Assembly: GCA_963682175.1 (NCBI GenBank)
Contig: OY821770.1
Coordinates: 10,818,501-10,882,500 of the forward strand
Source of the DNA: Triglochin maritima
Lineage: Eukaryota; Streptophyta; Magnoliopsida; Alismatales; Juncaginaceae
Direction of reading: 5' to 3'
DNA: 64,000 nt
In this document: positions 12,395 to 23,632 of the stretch, piece by piece
Layout: the number at the start of each line of letters is the position of its first letter
Numbering within the stretch: position 1 is the stretch's first letter
Notes under the pieces: generated by a model
Databases searched by the model: none
Told to the model about the DNA's origin: nothing
Seen by the model: only the letters and a program-made list of their open reading frames with translations
Program-made: the position numbers and the translations under genes

Positions 12395-14216
12395 TGTAAC
12401 ATCCTTGAAACAACGGAAAAATTTAAAACTTTTAACATACAATCAACGCGAGGATATTACCCAAACACAGAAACACCAGGTGCACCAAAATAGATATATA
12501 ATATCTGAGTATTTCAAAAGTATGATTACATCAAAATGGTATAAGATAAATGTACAAGTAATCACTACAACCTCCAAATAGGAAAAAGCAGGATCTGGCT
12601 CCAGATGAGATCCTCCGCAATTACCACCTCATAGCGTCGCTCACGGCCTGAAATGCAAACATAAAACTATGTTTGAGTTTTCCCATAAGGAAACCCCGTA
12701 TGCCAAACCCCCATCACATAAATGAACTACAAAACTACTAGAATGGTATGATACAAAATGCAACAATACAAAAATCATTGTCAAAACTGGGCTCCAGGGA
12801 TCTCTCTCCTGGCCATGGCAAACACGAACCACAACGGTCTCGAGGGTCCTCACACCCATCACACACACGTGCATACAAGCACCACAGCCAGAAACATCCT
12901 TGACGAACAACCAACACGTGCACACTGGCACCACAACCGGAAACATCCTCGGCCAACAACCAACACGTGCACACTGGCACCATCCCCGGAAACATCCTCG
13001 GCCAACAACCAACCCATGCACACCACTGATCACTATCAGGCCGGAATGTCCGTATCGTCGCCCCAAAAATGTCGGGTACCTGTTGCCCCCAAAGTTGATC
13101 CCACAACACAATCAAAATACCAGACTGAGCAGAAACGGTCGACCAAAACAGGCATGCCGGTCTACTAGTTTCCTCCAGGAACGCACAAGGGCTCGACCGT
13201 CTCCTCGATCGGTCGAACCAACCCACAAACAAAATGAAGAATCAGTCGAACAAAAGGTCACAGACGGTCGACCGTTTGGATGGTCACGCCACCAACAATT
13301 AAAATAAACGTCCCAACGGTCGAATGACAAAGGGGACTCATCGACCAAAAATAACTGGGACTTCAATCTTTTCCTCAATCCACAATCGGTCGAACAAGGC
13401 ATGTACTGATCGAATAGACTTTAAATTAACTTAAGTAACCGGTCGAACAAGGGTCAAGAACGGTCGACCGTTTGGATAGTCCACACCCTGTCCAAACCAG
13501 TCCAGTAAACATCGGTCGAACAAATTAAAAGGGAGATCGACCGTTTTGAAGGTCTACACCCCCAACCAATTTACAACAGTGTAATTGGTCGAACGACAAA
13601 TGGGACTCGGTCAACCGAAATACACTAGGGCTCGCCTAAATCACACAACTAGTCGACCGCCCAAGACATTGTTCGACCAGTGCAAGGCAGAAATCCGAAA
13701 TTACACTTGCATCGGTCGACCAATACACACACCGGTCAACCGTATTCAGTAGAACTTCTACTGCACAACAACCTCTGACACGCCAAATGGCCATCGTCGA
13801 CTAAATTGATCACTTACACACATCGAGTGAGTATTAAAGAGAAGTTTGACATATCTTGAAGGTTTGAAATAACCTTCGAAGAACCACAACACACTTCCTC
13901 GCCAAAATCTCTATCCTCCGGCGAGCTTCCTCTCGATCAACGATCGCACCACCTCGTCGACTCATCTGAAATCTTCATTTCCTCGTCGATCACTTGCACC
14001 AACACAAAACAGAGGCTGAGAGGGAGAGACTGATTGAGAGAGAGAGAGAGAGAGAGGGAAATGAGAAAGAGAAATATGGGTTTAGCCTTTAACCCCTCAC
14101 CTCAACCCAAACTAATTTCAGTCGTCCATCTCAACAACCTAAACAAAATATCCACCAAAGATTAGGATTAGTCTTAAACCCAATTAGCCTAATCTAATTA
14201 GGATTAGGTTCTGACA
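12395..14216 (-). mobile_element. solo LTR of gypsy family G, reverse strand
   Basis: Read on the minus strand it runs from TGTCAGAACCTAATCC to AAGGATGTTACA, resembling the family G LTR throughout. A perfect 5-bp duplication ATAAG flanks it (12390-12394 and 14217-14221). It is 1822 bp. It contains a roughly 49-bp unit repeated about three times at 12880-13025 (core CACACTGGCACCA) and a GA microsatellite near 14035-14058. No internal coding sequence remains. Confidence 0.85.
13136..13742. repeat. GGTCGACC motif array in a reverse family G LTR
   Basis: Many copies of CGGTCGAA, CGGTCGACC and CGGTCAACC. Exact CGGTCGACCG palindromes occur near 13265 and 13460. Confidence 0.75.
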
Positions 14217-14645
14217 ATAAGTCATGTCCTTTCATACCTACAAGAGAAAATGGAGCATAGCATGAGAAGAAGTAACTCGATCTTCAGAAAATTACCAAAA
14301 AACAGAAACCCTGTCGAAATTGGTATATGTCTCCATCCATTAGAATTCTATTTGGACATTGTTTATGCTAGAAATCTAGAATGATCTAATGTTAGAAGTC
14401 TCCCGTATGTGGTCTTCAATCGACTTCAATGGTTTTCTTATTTTGTTTTTATTAAGTAAAATATAGAATATTTAAGACAAACTAATGGTTATTCAAAGGG
14501 AAATACAGTTTAGTTTCACAACTATGGTTTCAAGATGGACGTCTCCAACTAAGTTCAAAACGTGTCAAGCACCTTCCAAATTTCTAATTTGAAGAACCCC
14601 TTAAAAGGAGTTAGTAGAATTTATAATGTGTTTTTAGAGGGACAT
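14217..14645. other. spacer between two retroelements
   Basis: 429 bp of AT-rich DNA. I see no gene or repeat structure apart from the target duplications at its edges. Confidence 0.5.
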
Positions 14646-15388
14646 TGTAACGCCCCGAGCCCGGACAACTGATCACCCGCCCGAACCCGGTGCGTTAAGA
14701 TACGATCCACGATCCTGACCGCTGCGCACTCTGATATTTAAATCCATCTGATAGGCTCATAATTAATCTGAAAAATATAATCAACAATTTGTGAGCTCGA
14801 CAACCCGCAAGTACCAACCATCAATCAATCAGAATCATAATCATGTGAAAAATAATACAGAATATGACATTCAGTCAATAAGCACAATCAAGAGACATGC
14901 ATCACAAATAAAATGCATGCATATCAATTTGAAACCCCCATTCAGATTCGACCACATCTTGTGCTTCTGAAATCTATCAATCTGTCAGACGCACACCTGG
15001 TAGCTCCACACTAACGACAGGCAGCTCTTTCCTCTCTCGGGTGGCTCCACGTTGTTCGTTAGGCAGCTCTTTCCTAAGTCACTCTGCTAGAAACATACAG
15101 ACAGTCACATGACATGTCGACCGAAACACCACTATGCAATCATATGCATATCCATAAAATCAATATTAATGCTCAACATGCATGCACCTACGAATATCAA
15201 GAGAGACAGACATGATATGAAACTGAAGAATAACGAATCAGTACTTGCCTCAAAATCTCCATCTTTTTCTTCTCATTATTCTTCTCAAAATTCCATCTTC
15301 TCCTAAAACCACACAATCATCCAACAATCTTAATTAGTCCATTAAGATATTTGATTATTACCTCAACTAAAAAATTCAGGATATTACA
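14646..15388 (-). repeat. 3' LTR of the deleted gypsy element
   Basis: Left copy on the plus strand, from TGTAACGCCCCGAG to CAGGATATTACA. It is the 3' LTR because the purine tract adjoins it. Confidence 0.9.
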
Positions 15389-15415
15389 TTCTACCCTCCT
15401 TAAAAGAAATTTCGT
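15389..15415 (-). promoter_or_regulatory. polypurine tract of the deleted gypsy element
   Basis: On the minus strand the stretch ends AAGGAGGGTAGAA immediately before the LTR start TGTAATATCC. Confidence 0.75.
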
Positions 15416-15744
15416 CCTCGAAATTTGATCTCAATACTGTCTCAATCCAAACAAATCAATACAAATTTTTCAACTCATTATTTATCAAATCTAAAAACCT
15501 AACACCACTTATCGCTCATAATTTAGATAATCAATCCAACCAAATCCAAATTCACATTTGAACTCAAGTCCAAATATCTCTAAATTCATCTTTCATTATT
15601 TATTAATAATTTGGTAGCAAATCCAACCAAGTCAAAATTCACATTTAAATCAATAGTCAATACTTCTAAATTCAATTTCTCAATTTCCAATCCAATCAAA
15701 TTTTTATTTCAAATCCAAATCCCGACTAATTCCGAGGATCGTAT

Positions 15745-15757
15745 TGCTCTGATACCA
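15745..15757 (-). promoter_or_regulatory. primer binding site, initiator Met tRNA type
   Basis: On the minus strand this reads TGGTATCAGAGCA, two bases inside the 5' LTR at 15760-16502. It is an intact match to the common plant site. Confidence 0.9.
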
Positions 15758-15759
15758 TT

Positions 15760-16502
15760 TGTAACGCCCCGAGCCCGGACAACTGATCACCCGCCCGAAC
15801 CCGGTGCGTTAAGATACGATCCACGATCCTGACCGCTGCGCACTCTGATATTTAAATCCATCTGATAGGCCCATAATTAATCTGAAAAATATAATCAACA
15901 ATTTGTGAGCTCGACAGCCCGCAAGTACCAACCATCAATCAATCAGAATCATAATCATGTGAAAAATAATACAGAATATGACATTCAGTCAATAAGCACA
16001 ATCAAGAGACATGCATCACAAATAAAATGCATGCATATCAATTTGAAACCCCCATTCAGATTCGACCACATCTTGTGCTTCTGAAATCTATCAATCTGTC
16101 AGACGCACACCTGGCAGGTCCACACTAACGACAGACAGCCCTTTCCTCTCTCGGGTGGCTCCACGTTGTTCGTTAGGCAGCTCTTTCCTAAGTCGCTCTG
16201 CTAGAAACATACAGACAGCCACAAGACATGTCGACCGAAACACCACCATGCAATCATATGCATATCCATAAAATCAATATTAATGCTCAACATGCATGCA
16301 CCTACGAATATCAAGAGAGACAGACATGATATGAAACTGAAGAATAACGAATCAGTACTTGCCTCAAAATCTCCATCTTTTTCTTCTCATTATTCTTCTC
16401 AAAATTCCATCTTCTCCTAAAACCACACAATCATCCAACAATCTTAATTAGTCCATTAAGATATTTGATTATTACCTCAACTAAAAAATTCAGGATATTA
16501 CA
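15760..16502 (-). repeat. 5' LTR of the deleted gypsy element
   Basis: Right copy on the plus strand. It has the same length as the left copy and differs mainly by transitions. Confidence 0.9.
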
Positions 16503-17570
16503 GACATAATACCCATGCTTAGGAACACTCATTCCCCATTGGTTGAATTTAGGAGGGATGTCAAGAATTTAGGAAATTAGAATTTATAATGTCAATACAC
16601 AACAAAAAAAGTTAATTAACTGTAAGTAAAACAAATTCACAATTTTCCAATAAATGGGATCTAATTTAAAATATATCTAGCTTGGAATTTGGAGTCTAAT
16701 AGGGTGCTTAATTTAAGAATAAATGGGAAAATAGATGATTTCATGATTATTTCTTAAACTAGGCTAATTTGATAATATCAAATGTCTAATTATTGATACT
16801 CAAAAACCAAATCCTCGAATTTAAAGGGGACAAAAATCCAAGAAATGTTAGGTCTTTACAAACTAGACAAAATTCTAAAATCCAAAGGATCGTCTAACCC
16901 ACTCTTTCTAGTTGCAATCACCAATACTTGAATAATTGAATTCCTTGTTCCTCTCTTTCTCTTTCAATTCCCTCAAACCACCCTTCCAACTTTATCACAA
17001 AACATCAGCATTAGCAACATTTCTTTCTTTGATCATAAGTCATGGAATCACTATGATAAACAATCCATCTTCGCAATGAAAAACCTTAAGGAAGGATGTT
17101 CTGAAATCCTTTTGAATTTTGTAATTTCACCTGGACTTTAGTGATCGTTTGGACTCAACCTCGCCGCCAGCCTCCAATTAAACTATGTGTTTGAACTTCA
17201 AGAACACTACTGCTAAACCACTATTACGAAGTATTAGTAGATCAACAAATATTAATATGTCATGCTTGCATTTGACCTCGTGTAGGATATCAAAATTCAG
17301 ATCGACTTGTTGTGGTTCATAGCAATATCCATTTAATCTATTAGTATCTACCTGCTTCAAAAAAAGATATTAAGAAAAGAAATACAATGACGATCTCCCA
17401 ACTGATCCAAAGATGAGTTATGCATGGTGGTTTGATCTTTATTCCTGTAATAACATGTGGTTGGTAAGACACAGTTATCCGATCCACATGTATAATTGAA
17501 GTTAAACACTTAATTATAAATATAAAATAAAAATCCAAATGGGATCAAATTAAAGATGCATGCAAGCGGC
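16503..17570. other. AT-rich intergenic DNA
   Basis: No gene, structural RNA or transposon end is recognisable. Confidence 0.5.
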
Positions 17571-17910
17571 CCGAGGCATGTCTGTCAGAACAAAAGTGCA
17601 GAACCGACGACAAAGATCCTCTCCTCCACCAACTCCACTCCAAAGAAAGACGACTGGTGGTGGTCCCCACGCATCTTTCTCGACCAGTCACCATCTCCGC
17701 TGGTCCCACCTACGGATCTGAGATAGGGCATGACACGTGGCGAGAGATCGTGACCCGACGTCACATCCGACGGTGGGTGACGTCGTACGGCTGCCGTTGG
17801 ATGTTGTTGTCCATCGCCTCTGTTTTTTTCGAGTGGTTGATGGATGGGAGTTAGCGTTAGTGTCTGGTAGTGGTAGCTGTTGAGAAGTGGGCCCCACACG
17901 CGTGCATTTC
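17570..17910. promoter_or_regulatory. GC-rich island with clustered plant cis-elements
   Basis: GC content rises sharply against AT-rich flanks. The block holds a G-box in GACACGTGGC (17732-17741), CCGAC cores and TGACGTC motifs (near 17755-17784). Open frames occur on both strands but have no recognisable domain and overlap each other, so I read this as promoter-like or a relict gene edge, not as coding. Confidence 0.3.
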
Positions 17911-19547
17911 AACAGGATTATGAAGACGACATCAAGTCCTTATTTTGATTTAAGAAGATTATATCTGAAATGATAAGTTTAGTTGAGTTTGTTGTCTGAA
18001 ACGATAACATATTAAGCCATGGCCACAATTCACGCCTAAAACACATACATTAATTGTAGTTACTGATCCATTTATCTCATTCAATTAGTCCTTAAATCAG
18101 TTGTGATACACTTACAATATTAGTTTTTTTTGTTTTGTTTTGCAGGTAAGACTTTTATAGTACCTCCAGTTATGAGTTCGGTAGTGTTGCCAAATTGAAA
18201 CAAATTGGTTTGAATTGGCTCCAACCACGACTCAGTTTCAGATTGTTTAAATTTAACTTGTTAGAGTTCAATTTGAAACATAAGTATGATATTTAACTCG
18301 AAAAATTAATGAAAATGAACGTTAATCAAAACCACTTGTCGGTGTAAAGTTTTGTCATACGACTAATAAATCAAGGTAAAATAAGATTATTTTTTGTATC
18401 TAATCATCAGCGTATGAATTTTCTTATATTAGAATTAAATCTTGACTTTTAAATTTTACTCTCTCATGTAACAATGTTAAATGTACCTGAAATTTGTTTT
18501 AGCCATCTATTATCTTTTTCTACTATCACTATTATTTTAAATTTGATTATCCTACCTAAGAAATAAAAAAAGTAGAAGTATTGAATATTTTTTTAATTTT
18601 GTTGAAATCACGATCAAGTCTTTATCTAGAGCAAGGACAAATGTAGGGGGAAGAACAACATTCAATTATTTTGATTGCTACTTCTAATTCAATCATATAT
18701 AAAATAATTTGCCGAAAAAACATGTTTTGTTTACTCACATTAAGATTGGAATACCCTAAAAATATTATAAATAAACATTGCACATAGTTTTGACACCGAT
18801 TGGTTTCTGCACAAGCAATGAATTAAATGCTGGATAAAAGGGCTTGAAAACTACTTGTTGAACAATACGACACTCTAAATTTTACAATACTATAGAATAT
18901 TATGATGTAGGCATAAATGTATAAAATTTGGTTATAAAATCTTTAAAAAAATCGTAGAAATATTAAGCCATGCCCATAATTGACTCCTAAAAACATACAT
19001 TATCATCTGAAAATAAATTGGATTGACAGTTACTGATCAATGAGCAAGACATATCTTACAGAGACAGATGTGATTGAAATTTATGTATGAAAAGGGCTCT
19101 TCCCTGTGCACCAACGTACGTTACAGGACTGATCAATGGACATTCGAATGACATGTGAGATTGTGTTCAGTAATGAACCACATAAGACGTATTAATGTAT
19201 GCATTCCAAGTTCTTGCTAAATCACAAATGCCATTTGTGATAATTATTTTACTCTCCTAAAAGTCCAAAGTAAACCTTTTGTTTAGGTGGAGATGCAAAA
19301 AGGTTTATGATTCACATTTGATGTGTTCATAATTAAGTTGAAGTCCTAGCACTAGCATTGTACACATCCAATGCAAGTGTGGTTTCTTGTCACAAGAAAT
19401 GTCAAATATACCTCAAATATATGGCATTAGATTAATTCCTATTTGAAACCGTAGTTCTACTCTCAAAGTGAAGTTAGATACCGAGAAATTTTAGGTCATG
19501 GAAAAAAATATTCCAAGGAGTGGGATCTCATTCTACGAGCATATTTA
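17911..19547. other. AT-rich intergenic DNA with a spaced direct repeat
   Basis: A segment near 18008-18075 (ATATTAAGCCATGGCCACAA onward) recurs in diverged form near 18960-19045. The copies are about 950 bp apart and share an AAGCCATG core, CTAAAACA/CTAAAAACA, CATACATTA and AGTTACTGATC in the same order. Nothing else is recognised. Confidence 0.5.
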
Positions 19548-19894
19548 ACAGCGTCTGGGCTACCCCGGGCGCCCTGCACTCTCTCTCTCTGCCACGTCAG
19601 CTTCTCTCTCTGCCACGTCAGCTCACCCAACCCACCCAAAAAATCCCCTTATCCATGCCCAGGCTACCCCCACCCACCCTACACTCTCTTTCATCCACAT
19701 CATTTCTTAATTAAACAAATTTAATTCTCACACAACATTTAACAAAATACATTATATATAAATCTAATTCTAATTACATTATAATTTTAATTTGTGATAT
19801 ACTTATTATTACTATTAATTAATTAACAATATTAATCACTATTAAACACAAAATTTTGAATATTTGAAATTTGAATATTTGAATTTCGAAACGC

Positions 19895-20035
19895 GCGTGA
19901 CTGCACAGTATACGCGTGATTGCACAGTATACGCGTGAATAAAAAGTAGTCCGCGTGAATCTACAGTATACGCGTGAAACAAAATAGTCCGCGTGAATGT
20001 ACAGTATACGCGTGAAAGAAAAGTAATCCGCGTGA
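19895..20035 (+). repeat. eight GCGTGA motifs at 19-20 bp period
   Basis: GCGTGA starts at 19895, 19914, 19933, 19953, 19972, 19991, 20010 and 20030. The intervening sequence alternates between two types, CACAGTATAC and AAAGTAGTC. The array lies just upstream of the TATA-like box of ORF1. I infer a protein-binding array, perhaps for the ORF1 protein or a transposase. Confidence 0.85.
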
Positions 20036-20059
20036 TTGCACAGTGTCTAATTTTTTCTC

Positions 20060-20067
20060 TATATATA
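20060..20067 (+). promoter_or_regulatory. TATA-like box for ORF1
   Basis: TATATATA lies 88 bp upstream of the ORF1 start codon and directly after the GCGTGA array. Confidence 0.5.
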
Positions 20068-20147
20068 CCCTACACAAAAATCAACTTACACCCCATATCT
20101 CTTCCACAAAACTCAAAACTCAACTTACATCCCATATTTCTCCCACA

Positions 20148-21407
20148 ATGTCTTCTCCGGAGTACAATCGCTCCCCCTCTCCTCCACAATCAAATCCGCA
20201 TCCACGCTATCCACAACCATATCCCTCACGTCCATTTTACCAACAACCATTCCAACAACCCGACTTCTCCCAGTACGCACCACCATTCCCACCACCTGAC
20301 CAAAACTCACCATTCCCACAATTCTCCCACTACGCATCCCTAGATCAAAACTTACCATTCCCACAATACTCTCAATATGCACCACCATTCCCTTATAATC
20401 AACCGCAGTTCCAGATGTTTGACCGACCTTTGTCTCAAAATAGCCGCCAGAGTATGGCGGACACTGAAGATGAGGGTAACGACGACGATGAGTCCCCACC
20501 ACGACACACCCCCACACCACCATCCCCACCTCCACAGCGTCGTCACCGCAAGCAAGTCCAAACTGCCAAAGCCAATCCGAAGTTGTGGACCACAGCTGAG
20601 GACGAGAGACTTGTCTCTGCATATATGGAAGTCAGTTGCGATGCGGTGACAGGGACAAACCAGAAGTCTACTTCATTGTGGACTAGGGTGAAACGTGTGT
20701 ACGACATCTCCGTGGAAGGCACAGGCCTACCCGAAAGGAACGCAGAGTCCTTAAAAGGATGGTGGAGGAGAATTATACCTGCTGTGAACAAGTGGGTCGG
20801 ATGCTTCGATCAGGCATTCCGACGGAAAAGGAGCGGCCAGAATGACGACGATGGTGTCCGACAAGCGCACGTGATCTACGAGCGAAATCATGGCCCTAGT
20901 AAATTTCTTTATTTTGATGCTTGAGTTATGTTGCGTAGGTACCCAAAATGGGAGAGTGTAATCTCCGGAGCTAATGCCGTGCGTGTTGACTGGGAGTCCC
21001 CGGAGTTGCACGATGAAAATAGTCCCCAGTCAGGAAGCCTTGGGAAAAGAAAGAGCACGGACGGCTCGAGGACGCAATCACCCTCGGATGCAGAAGAGCC
21101 GATGCCGGAGTCGTCTACACGCCCAGAAGGTGTGAAGAAGGCTAAGAAAAAGGCTAAGAGTGCATTACACCCCGAACGAGACACCGATGTTAGAGAACTT
21201 GCACAACAGATGCGATACACCGCCCAAGTCAGAGAAGATGGTTTCTCCAAGCAAGAGGAGTTAGCGGAAAGGAATTTCCAGAGACATTTAATAAAAAATA
21301 AGTTGGACATGCTTCACTCTCTGATGAGGAAGGACAACCCGACGGAGAAGGATCAAAAAGTAATCGATAAACTTCTCGCCTGGGAAGAAGAGAATGGGTA
21401 CGTGTAG
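20148..21407 (+). pseudogene. Harbinger ORF1-type Myb/trihelix-like DNA-binding protein with one premature stop
   Basis: From the ATG at 20148 one frame runs to 21407, broken only by TGA at 20922-20924 (codon 259 of 420). Residues 1-140 are rich in proline, serine, tyrosine and glutamine. Residues about 142-250 form a Myb/SANT-like or trihelix domain, from NPKLWTTAEDERLVSAYM through LWTRVKRVYD to LKGWWRRIIPAVNKWVG. This pattern is typical of ORF1 proteins of PIF/Harbinger elements, and of plant proteins often mislabelled glutathione S-transferase T3-like. The C-terminal part after the stop is lysine-rich, then a long charged helix ending in WEEENGYV. In Harbinger elements ORF1 binds element DNA and helps bring the transposase to the nucleus. 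The first 258 codons, including the DNA-binding domain, could still be made. Confidence 0.75.
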
Positions 21408-21719
21408 TTTGATGTAGTCTGTATTCCGTATGGTTTGTATTTCCCTTAGTTTGTATTTCGGGTTGTAGTAGTCCGTATGGTTTGTATTTCCCTTTAACAG
21501 ATGTTTCATGTGGTTGGTTGTATTTCGTATTTTATTATTATTAATGTATTGTTGTTATGATATTGTTGTATTAATTTTTTTTCTATTTAACTTGAAATTG
21601 TTGGTTCTGGAAAATTCTTAATTTTAATCACTTACAAAAAATTATTACCCTACATTTATAACAAATACCCAATCCATTAATAACAAAACCAAAACTAAAA
21701 AAAATCAAAAAAAAAACCA

Positions 21720-21893
21720 ATGGGAGGGGAACACGTGTCCCCCTCCCATGGGCGTCCGGGCGTCTGCCCGGGACGCCCACCGCCCGGGCAGGCGGCCCGG
21801 GCGGGCGCCCCACGGGCGCCCCGCCCGCTAACGGGGGTGTGCCCGGGCGCCCGACCAGGGCACCCGGGCGGGGCACCCCCGTTAAGGGTACCC
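21720..21893. repeat. very GC-rich subterminal region of the Harbinger-like element
   Basis: Packed with GCCCGGGC and GGGCGCCC palindromes that could fold strongly. A similar but AT-richer layout is seen at 29240-29360. Confidence 0.6.
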
Positions 21894-21896
21894 TAA

Positions 21897-22817
21897 GAGG
21901 TGTTTACGGGTGCATCATCCATAGCTTAGTAAGATAGTAAATAATATTGTAGAGTGCTGACTTGACCACAGTTGGGTTGGTTGGAAGTAGCATTCCCGAG
22001 GTTGTGCCAAGAACAATCTTGTCTTTTACTTCAAAACCTATTATTATATTACTGTCGTTGTTCTTCTTCTCCTAAAGTTGGGTGAACCCTTTCTATCCTC
22101 ACAAGAAAGGAAACGAGTTGAGCCCCGAAGATCACACATTTAACTTACAAGATTTGCTATCTACAGGTAGTTTTAACCTTTAATCAATAATCTACTTCTT
22201 TGGTATAAAGGGAAACCTATATATATATATATTTTAGTGAGTCCAAGGTCAAGATCTAGTGAGCTTAAAACTCGTCTTATTTATTTAAGTTTCATACAAT
22301 CTCACTACTAGATTCAATTATGGTTAATCTACGGTTAATATCAACCGTTAAATCATTTTATTTGAGCGCAATAGATAGTCAACTGAGCACAATACTAAAT
22401 TTGATCGTCATACTAAAATTTTAAGAGAAGTATATTACAATATTTGATTTTATTATTGTATATTTCATATAACGTAGTTTTTGTTAAGCCTTCAAAGCAA
22501 GCGATGGTTGACATTGTTTTTCGTCGCAAACTCGTAATCATAACTTATGCTTAAAGATATCAATTTCCTTATTCTCTTGCCACCACCTTTCAATCATTTA
22601 CAACCCCATCATAAATATATGCTAACTTCACTTTCTGATTCTTAAAATCGTAAACAACTCGCACGGAAGTTTTAGCTTTAATATTACTTTTCATAGTAAA
22701 GTTTGTATAAACGATACAATAAGTAAATAGAAAAACCACATACAATAAAAAATAAACACTAAATAAAAATAAACACGCGTATTAGAATCAGAAAGAAAAA
22801 GGTGGTTTTTATTGTAA
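21897..22817. other. intergenic DNA
   Basis: AT-rich, with an (AT)n run at about 22217-22232. No gene seen. Confidence 0.5.
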
Positions 22818-23632
22818 GGGTACCCTCAACGGGGATGCCCACGTTAGATGTCATTTACCAACACCCTCTCAATAGGGGTGCATGGTGGTCTTAAGAACGC
22901 CAAGTCTAACGACCTAGCGGTTGATGGGTGGAGGCCACGTGGCCAACACCCATTGGTATTTTTATTTTGTTTTATTTTTTATTAGTTTTAGTTTTCTATT
23001 TAGTTGCAAATAATTTATTATGCTGGAAATATATATTTTTTAATTTTTTTATTCTTTCATTTAAGTTTTATTAGAGAATTAGTATGATTGATGAATATTA
23101 ATTTTTTGTTGATTAAATTTATTAGTTTAATTAAATTTGTATTGTTAATTACTTCAATAATGTTGATAAATGTGACAAATTTAATTTGAAATTACATTTT
23201 GGTAATTAATTTTGTTAAATTTTTTTTGGTTGAGTGTTACCAAAAATAATTATTTGACATAAATAATTAAAAAAAACAAAATATTTCATTACATAAAATG
23301 TAATTAATTGTGTTTTATTTTAATTTTGAAGTGTTGTTGTTGTAACACACGTTTAATATTTAATAAAATTTATTTTCATTTATGCATAATTATTCAGCTT
23401 TAATTATAATAATTTGTGATATAAATTAATTGGAATGATGAAAAGTTTAAAAGGAAAAAGAATAAATAATGTGGAAGTGAGAGAATATTGATGTGAGTAT
23501 GTTGACAATTTATGAGTGAGTTGTGGTTAATGAGTGAATAGTAAAAAGAGAGAAGAAAAATATTATGTTTATGTGACGAAAAGATAGAATACTAATTTGA
23601 TTAAATTGTTATTTTCATAAAAATATCACAAG
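22818..23632 (+). mobile_element. non-autonomous relative of the Harbinger-like element
   Basis: Starts GGGTACCCTCAACGGGG after TAA (22815-22817), nearly identical to the inward-read right end of the ORF1 element. After 100 bp the sequence becomes AT-rich. From about 22930 to 23632 it parallels 42150-42655, sharing phrases such as ACACGTTTAATATTTAATA and GAGTTGTGGTT in the same order. No coding region. The right border is set only by the end of similarity to the 42-kb copy. Confidence 0.5.

Larger units (their letters stand above)
15389..15759 (-). other. reduced internal region of the deleted gypsy element
   Basis: 371 bp with no coding potential. It holds the primer site at one end and the purine tract at the other, with an AT-rich filler made of short, similar 'aatccaa..attcaca' phrases. 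Confidence 0.8.
14646..16502 (-). mobile_element. internally deleted gypsy-type element with near-identical LTRs
   Basis: Two 743-bp direct repeats (14646-15388 and 15760-16502) flank only 371 bp. A 5-bp duplication GACAT lies outside (14641-14645 and 16503-16507). Read on the minus strand, LTRs start TGTAATATCCTG and end GGGGCGTTACA. A methionine-tRNA primer site follows the right-hand LTR, and a purine tract preceded by AATTTCGAGGACGAAATTT lies before the left-hand one. That last string is typical of the pol end in Del/Tekay-type gypsy elements, so this looks like a deletion derivative that moves using enzymes of a relative. By eye I count about ten differences between the LTRs, so insertion was recent. 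Confidence 0.9.
19557..21893 (+). mobile_element. PIF/Harbinger-like element carrying only ORF1
   Basis: A Myb-like ORF1 pseudogene sits between GC-rich ends. The right end reads inward (minus strand) GGGTACCCTTAACGGGG, next to a TAA at 21894-21896, the target preferred by Harbinger elements. The left end near 19557 reads GGGCTACCCCGGGCGCCC, which aligns with the right end only with gaps, so the left border is uncertain by about 15 bp. No DDE transposase (ORF2) is present, so the element would depend on another source. Between the left end and ORF1 lie AT-rich DNA and a periodic GCGTGA array. The last 170 bp before the right end are extremely GC-rich with nested GGGCGCCC palindromes. Confidence 0.6.

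Noticed and set aside
12641..13402. Cysteine, glycine and histidine rich frames on both strands
   Set aside because: They lie in a family G LTR and arise from its tandem repeats and GGTCGACC array; other LTR copies break the same frames.
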